From an uncultured Asticcacaulis sp. (GTDB lineage Bacteria > Pseudomonadota > Alphaproteobacteria > Caulobacterales > Caulobacteraceae), in contig CAMLIY010000147.1 in the NCBI GenBank assembly GCA_946480125.1, positions 1-7,909 on the forward strand: 7,909 bases of DNA, read 5' to 3'. The position numbers and the translations under genes were made by a program. Shown here piece by piece: positions 6,059 through 7,909 of this stretch. How positions within the stretch are numbered: position 1 is the stretch's first letter; the number at the start of each line of letters is the position of its first letter. The notes beneath the pieces were generated by a model. It did not search any database, was not told where the DNA came from, and worked only from the letters and a program-made list of their open reading frames with translations.

Positions 6059-7480
6059 ATGCCCTCAAAATCAGCCCTGAATTTGACCAATCTGGAAGCG
6101 CTCGGCGCCACGCGGCTGGCGGAGCTGCTTCTTGATGTTGCAACCGGAGACGCGAATACGAAGCGCCGCTTGCGGATGGAATTGGCAGGGGACGAAAGTC
6201 CATCCAAGCTCAGCGTGGCGATCCGCAAACGCCTGAGTGCAATCGGCGGAACCGAGCGCTACATTGGTTGGCGTGCCCTGAAACCATTCATGGCCGATCT
6301 GGATGCCCAACGGGAATTCATTGTCCGTCTTGCCGAGTTTGACACGCCTGACGCGCTTGAGCTGGCCTGGCAATTCCTGGGCCTTTGCACCACCGTCCTC
6401 GAGCGTACGACCGACCCCTCCGGTGATGTCCTGGCGATCTTCCAGCGCATGGCATCGGACATAGGTGGCATGGCGACCGCTGCCACGACCCTGCCTAAAA
6501 CTTTCATTGCCGATCTGCACGAGGCGATACGCGTAAATGTTTACGGCCAAAGCGATGGCCTGATACTGAGCGTAGCCGACACTATCGGCCATAATGGATT
6601 GACGCATCTGGACGCGAGCCTGCACGCCAGTCCACCACTGGCTAGTTCGAAAGGCCATCCTGGCAGACGCGTGTCACGATGGGTCCGCGGGCGTACCCTC
6701 GAAACCGAAACCATCGCCCGGCGCCGCCCCAAGGACATATTATGGCTCGCGGACGTCGAAATCGCCGACGGACTGGGCGACGTCGACCGGTACATTGGGT
6801 TGCAGTCCGATCCGGCGGCGCCCGCTGTCGCAGCTGCCATCGCTGAGCGCCTGATCGGCGTGGGCCGCGCTGAAGAGGCACTTAAGCGGATCGATCAACT
6901 GGCTAATCGTGACCGAACCTTCCCGGAGAACTCGCCGTACCTTCGGCTGTGCGCGCTGGAAGCGCTCGGGCGCGACGAGGAGGCGCAGGCCTTCCGCTGG
7001 CAGGTGTTCACACAGATTCTGGATTCGGCAATACTGCGCGACTACCTGAAGAGACTGCCCGATTTCGATGATGTCGAAGCTGAAGAACGCGCAATGAATT
7101 GGGCCCTCTGTTTCCCTGACGCCCTATCCGCCTTACGCTTCCTGACCGCCTGGCCCGCGCCCGCCGCAGCGGCAAGTCTGGTCATAGCCCGAGCTGACGA
7201 GATTGACGGCGGCAACATAGCTGAGCTCCAGTCCGCAGCGGACAAGCTGGCCCCGCGTTATCCGCTGGCAGGCGTGCTTGTCCTGCGCCTTGTGGTGGAA
7301 CATATCCTCGCGAACCAACTGACCGGCGACTACGAAGCCGCGGGCCACCTGTTGGCGGACCTAGGTCGCCTCTCGGCGCGCGTACCCGATTGGCAGGGCA
7401 AGGCAGACGACGCGCGTTTCAACCAGGGCCTCTGGGCGAGGTACGGATCTGTTTCTGCGTTCTGGCGGGCGGCGGTATAG
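6059..7480 (+). CDS. DUF6880 family alpha-helical repeat protein
   Basis: A 473-aa protein of the DUF6880 type. It starts with the family's LTNLEALGATRLAELLLDVA and KRRLRMELAG helices (residues 9-44), then RKRLSAIGG and a LAEFDTPDALELAWQFLGL helix pair. The middle and C-terminal parts are TPR-like, for example AAAIAERLIGVGRAEEALKRI, YLRLCALEALGRDEEAQAF, and a late AGVLVLRLVVEHILANQLTGDYEAAGHLLADL. It ends with ARYGSVSAFW, which resembles the family end. There is no signal peptide, membrane helix or catalytic motif, so a cytoplasmic scaffold or binding role is the most that can be inferred. No good Shine-Dalgarno precedes ATG 6059. The next Met (residue 40) would remove a conserved helix, so I keep 6059. 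Its 3' end converges on minus-strand genes. No link to the repair block is evident beyond position. Confidence 0.88.
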   Translation: MPSKSALNLTNLEALGATRLAELLLDVATGDANTKRRLRMELAGDESPSKLSVAIRKRLSAIGGTERYIGWRALKPFMADLDAQREFIVRLAEFDTPDALELAWQFLGLCTTVLERTTDPSGDVLAIFQRMASDIGGMATAATTLPKTFIADLHEAIRVNVYGQSDGLILSVADTIGHNGLTHLDASLHASPPLASSKGHPGRRVSRWVRGRTLETETIARRRPKDILWLADVEIADGLGDVDRYIGLQSDPAAPAVAAAIAERLIGVGRAEEALKRIDQLANRDRTFPENSPYLRLCALEALGRDEEAQAFRWQVFTQILDSAILRDYLKRLPDFDDVEAEERAMNWALCFPDALSALRFLTAWPAPAAAASLVIARADEIDGGNIAELQSAADKLAPRYPLAGVLVLRLVVEHILANQLTGDYEAAGHLLADLGRLSARVPDWQGKADDARFNQGLWARYGSVSAFWRAAV

Positions 7481-7616
7481 ATGTCGCCTCGTCCCCGCAC
7501 AAACTTGTCGCCAACAGTGCGGTCAGTGAAAGTTTAGATGGCGGGGCCGCCGAACCGCCCAGCACGACCGAAGTCGCCAGGATAAAGAGTGCCGTCGTGA
7601 CGCGTTTTAGCCGCAT
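7419..7616 (-). CDS. Possible small exported protein (doubtful)
   Basis: A 65-aa reading frame with AGGAA (7623-7627) 6 bases before ATG 7616. It begins MRLKR, then a hydrophobic stretch VTTALFILATSVVLGG and SAAPP, which looks like a Sec signal peptide with possible cleavage after Ala. The remainder is short, Pro/Arg-rich and overlaps the 3' end of the DUF6880 gene on the other strand by 62 bases. Third-position GC is moderate. I do not recognise a family, and the tail may be chance reading through the antisense of DUF6880. If it is not real, 7481-7681 holds no gene that I can support. Confidence 0.35.
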   Translation of the reverse strand: MRLKRVTTALFILATSVVLGGSAAPPSKLSLTALLATSLCGDEATSIPPPARTQKQIRTSPRGPG

Positions 7617-7681
7617 GGGTTATTCCTGCGGCGAGAGTACGCACAGGCCGTTATGCCGCCTCCATCCGGCGCCCCGGGCAT

Positions 7682-7846
7682 CTACGCCCTTACCGCCGGC
7701 ACGGGATCGGCCTCTTGACTGAGGAATGTAGCTACGTCCAGAGCCGGCAAAAGGTGATCCGTGCGGTCCGCCAGTGTGATCATCCGGACCAGTATCTGGG
7801 CGGTGGTCTGTTGCGGATAGGATAGGGACAGATCGGCAGATGTCAT
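7682..7846 (-). CDS. Small hypothetical protein, 54 aa
   Basis: The strong site GAGGAG (7854-7859) lies 7 bases before ATG 7846. In-frame extension to an ATG at 7894 is possible, but the longer form has no comparable site. The product has a polar start (MTSADLSLSYPQQ), then a likely amphipathic helical region about residues 12-43 (TAQILVRMITLADRTDHLLP, then ALDVATFLSQEAD) and a short tail, PVPAVRA. No signal peptide, cysteine or known motif is seen, and I do not recognise a family. Codon use is GC-ending like that of the neighbours. A different overlapping frame (7620-7883) is longer but has poor composition. Confidence 0.6.
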   Translation of the reverse strand: MTSADLSLSYPQQTTAQILVRMITLADRTDHLLPALDVATFLSQEADPVPAVRA

Positions 7847-7909
7847 CGGGATTCTCCTCGTGACAAAGGAGATAGGCGGCCAACCAGCGAGCAATCCATT
7901 ACGAACCTC

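Noticed and set aside
5617..6228. 203-aa minus-strand open frame, Arg/Ser-rich
   Set aside because: Composition is typical of a shadow frame. It overlaps the SRAP 3' end and the DUF6880 5' end and has no recognisable domain.

Overview
The window is GC-rich chromosomal DNA with dense, high-GC-codon genes. The protein families (a Ku and LigD pair, an SRAP protein of the type that opens MCNDY, a DUF6880 protein, DUF1810, DUF2188) point to an alphaproteobacterium. Sphingomonadales or Rhizobiales are the likeliest orders, but the sequence alone does not decide between them. I see no tRNA, rRNA, CRISPR array, transposase or attachment site.

Left arm, all on the minus strand (1-1482). Reading in the direction of transcription, the order is: a 93-aa XRE-type helix-turn-helix regulator (1482-1201), a 61-aa highly acidic protein (1092-907), a DUF1810 protein (860-426), and a response-regulator receiver domain cut by the left edge (282-1). 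Most have clear Shine-Dalgarno sites, including two (the acidic protein and the regulator) that fix the start codon.

Centre, all on the plus strand (1659-5813). This is a DNA-repair block. ku (1659-2516) is followed almost at once by ligD (2555-4504), the two-component bacterial non-homologous end-joining system. Here LigD has the order ligase-polymerase and has no phosphoesterase domain. After 121 bases with a promoter-like sequence comes an unrecognised 93-aa protein with an internal helical duplication. Then come a DUF2188 protein and an SRAP (YedK/HMCES-like) protein that would trap abasic sites in single-stranded DNA. A 176-base divergent region separates ku from the XRE gene and holds three alternating copies of a 5-bp element, a candidate operator. 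The shared theme is handling of broken and abasic DNA: Ku binds ends, LigD fills and seals them, and SRAP shields abasic sites.

Right arm (5814-7909). A 245-base gap with two small inverted repeats leads to a 473-aa DUF6880 alpha-helical-repeat protein (6059-7480, plus). It converges on one good small minus-strand gene (7846-7682, 54 aa) and one doubtful one with a signal-peptide-like start (7616-7419).

The best candidates for something not well described are the Lig-Pol-only LigD with its companion small genes, the three-copy element between the regulator and ku, and the duplicated 93-aa protein.
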